Source: Actinomycetes bacterium (GTDB lineage Bacteria; Actinomycetota; Actinomycetes; Propionibacteriales; Propionibacteriaceae). Taken from it: a stretch of DNA of 8,474 bases. The stretch lies in assembly GCA_023387135.1 (NCBI GenBank), contig JAEWIK010000248.1, forward strand, positions 1 to 8,474, given 5' to 3'. Within the stretch, counting starts at the first letter, position 1; each line of letters begins with the position of its first letter. The position numbers were made by a program, and so were the translations under genes. Positions 7,962-8,474 of this stretch are shown here, in pieces. The notes under the pieces were generated by a model that was not told the DNA's origin, did not search any database, and worked only from the letters and a program-made list of their open reading frames with translations.

Positions 7962-8474
7962 TCAGCCCTTGACGGCGCCCGTGAGGCCGCCGACAATCCG
8001 CTTCTCGAAGAGGGAGAAGAAGACCAGCGCAGGGATCATGGCCAGCGAGGTGAAGGCCAGGACCTGGGCTGTGTCCTGGGAGTGCGCGCTGGAGAACATC
8101 TGCACGCCCAGGGGCAAGGTGTACTGCGACTCGTCGGTGAACATGTACAGCGGCAGCATGTAGCTGTTCCACGAGCCGACGAAGTTGAGGATCGCCACCG
8201 TCACCACGCCGGGCATCGACAGCGGGACGACCATGCGGGCGAAGAAGCCGAGACGCGAGCAGCCGTCGACGAACGCCGCTTCCTCGATCTCCGCCGGGAT
8301 GGCGGCGAGGAACGGGGTCAGGATGATGATGGTCTGCGGCAGGCCGAAGGCGACCTGGGGCAGGATCACGCTCCATGGGGAGCCCGCGAGGTGGGTGGTG
8401 ATCATCATGATGTACAGCGGCGTGATGGCCACGGCGAGCGGGAACATGAGGCCGGACGCGAACAGCAGGTACAT
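7962..8474 (-). CDS. ABC sugar transporter permease, MalG type, N-terminus cut by window
   Basis: Inner-membrane subunit of a carbohydrate-uptake-1 type ABC importer. Only the C-terminal 170 residues are visible; the family is about 270-300 aa, so the ATG at the window edge (8474) is likely internal. Visible membrane segments lie near residues 5-25, 35-58, 86-110 and 138-158. The cytoplasmic EAA loop that docks the ATPase is clear: EEAAFVDGCSRLGFFARMVVP (65-84) followed by LSMPGV. The tail EKRIVGGLTGAVKG is typical of MalG-like permeases. It precedes the GH3 gene by 60 bases on the same strand, so the transported sugar is inferred to be a xylo- or arabinoxylo-oligosaccharide. The partner MalF-type permease and the binding protein would be expected beyond 8474. 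The ATPase may be a shared MsiK-type protein encoded elsewhere, as in Streptomyces. Confidence 0.93.
   Translation of the reverse strand: MYLLFASGLMFPLAVAITPLYIMMITTHLAGSPWSVILPQVAFGLPQTIIILTPFLAAIPAEIEEAAFVDGCSRLGFFARMVVPLSMPGVVTVAILNFVGSWNSYMLPLYMFTDESQYTLPLGVQMFSSAHSQDTAQVLAFTSLAMIPALVFFSLFEKRIVGGLTGAVKG

Overview
The window looks like chromosomal DNA from a GC-rich actinobacterium. G or C fills almost every third codon position, GTG starts are common, and the proteins resemble actinobacterial families: a cysteine-rich class A penicillin-binding protein with a PASTA-like tail, an E. coli-type GdhA, and a GH3 enzyme of the Streptomyces BxlA kind. I cannot fix the genus from the sequence; a propionibacteria-like lineage is a guess. 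Five protein genes fill nearly all of the window, and the two at the edges are cut.

Left part (1-3897), plus strand. A bifunctional cell-wall synthase has lost its N-terminus to the window edge. It ends in a PASTA-like module and a 13-proline tail. A gap of about 240 bases follows, with several short GC-rich hairpins and a possible GlnR-type nitrogen-control motif. Then comes gdhA, the ammonium-assimilating glutamate dehydrogenase. I favour a gdhA start at 2515, downstream of the first possible start codon at 2458.

Right part (3898-8474) is a sugar-utilisation locus. A GH51 alpha-L-arabinofuranosidase lies on the plus strand. Converging on it from the minus strand is a transcription unit of a MalG-type ABC sugar permease (cut by the right edge) followed by a GH3 beta-xylosidase/beta-glucosidase. 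No signal peptide is visible on either hydrolase. The simplest reading is that short arabinoxylan oligosaccharides are imported by the ABC transporter, whose other subunits probably lie beyond 8474. GH51 would then remove arabinose and GH3 would release xylose (or glucose) in the cytoplasm. The two hydrolase genes end 7 bases apart, and a near-perfect palindrome covers both stop codons, which suggests a shared two-way terminator.

I found no tRNA, rRNA, CRISPR array, insertion sequence or prophage signature. I also found no convincing sign of an undescribed system. The points most worth a second look are the stop-codon palindrome, the GlnR-like motif before gdhA, the hairpin just before the GH51 ribosome binding site, and the cysteine and proline architecture of the penicillin-binding protein.
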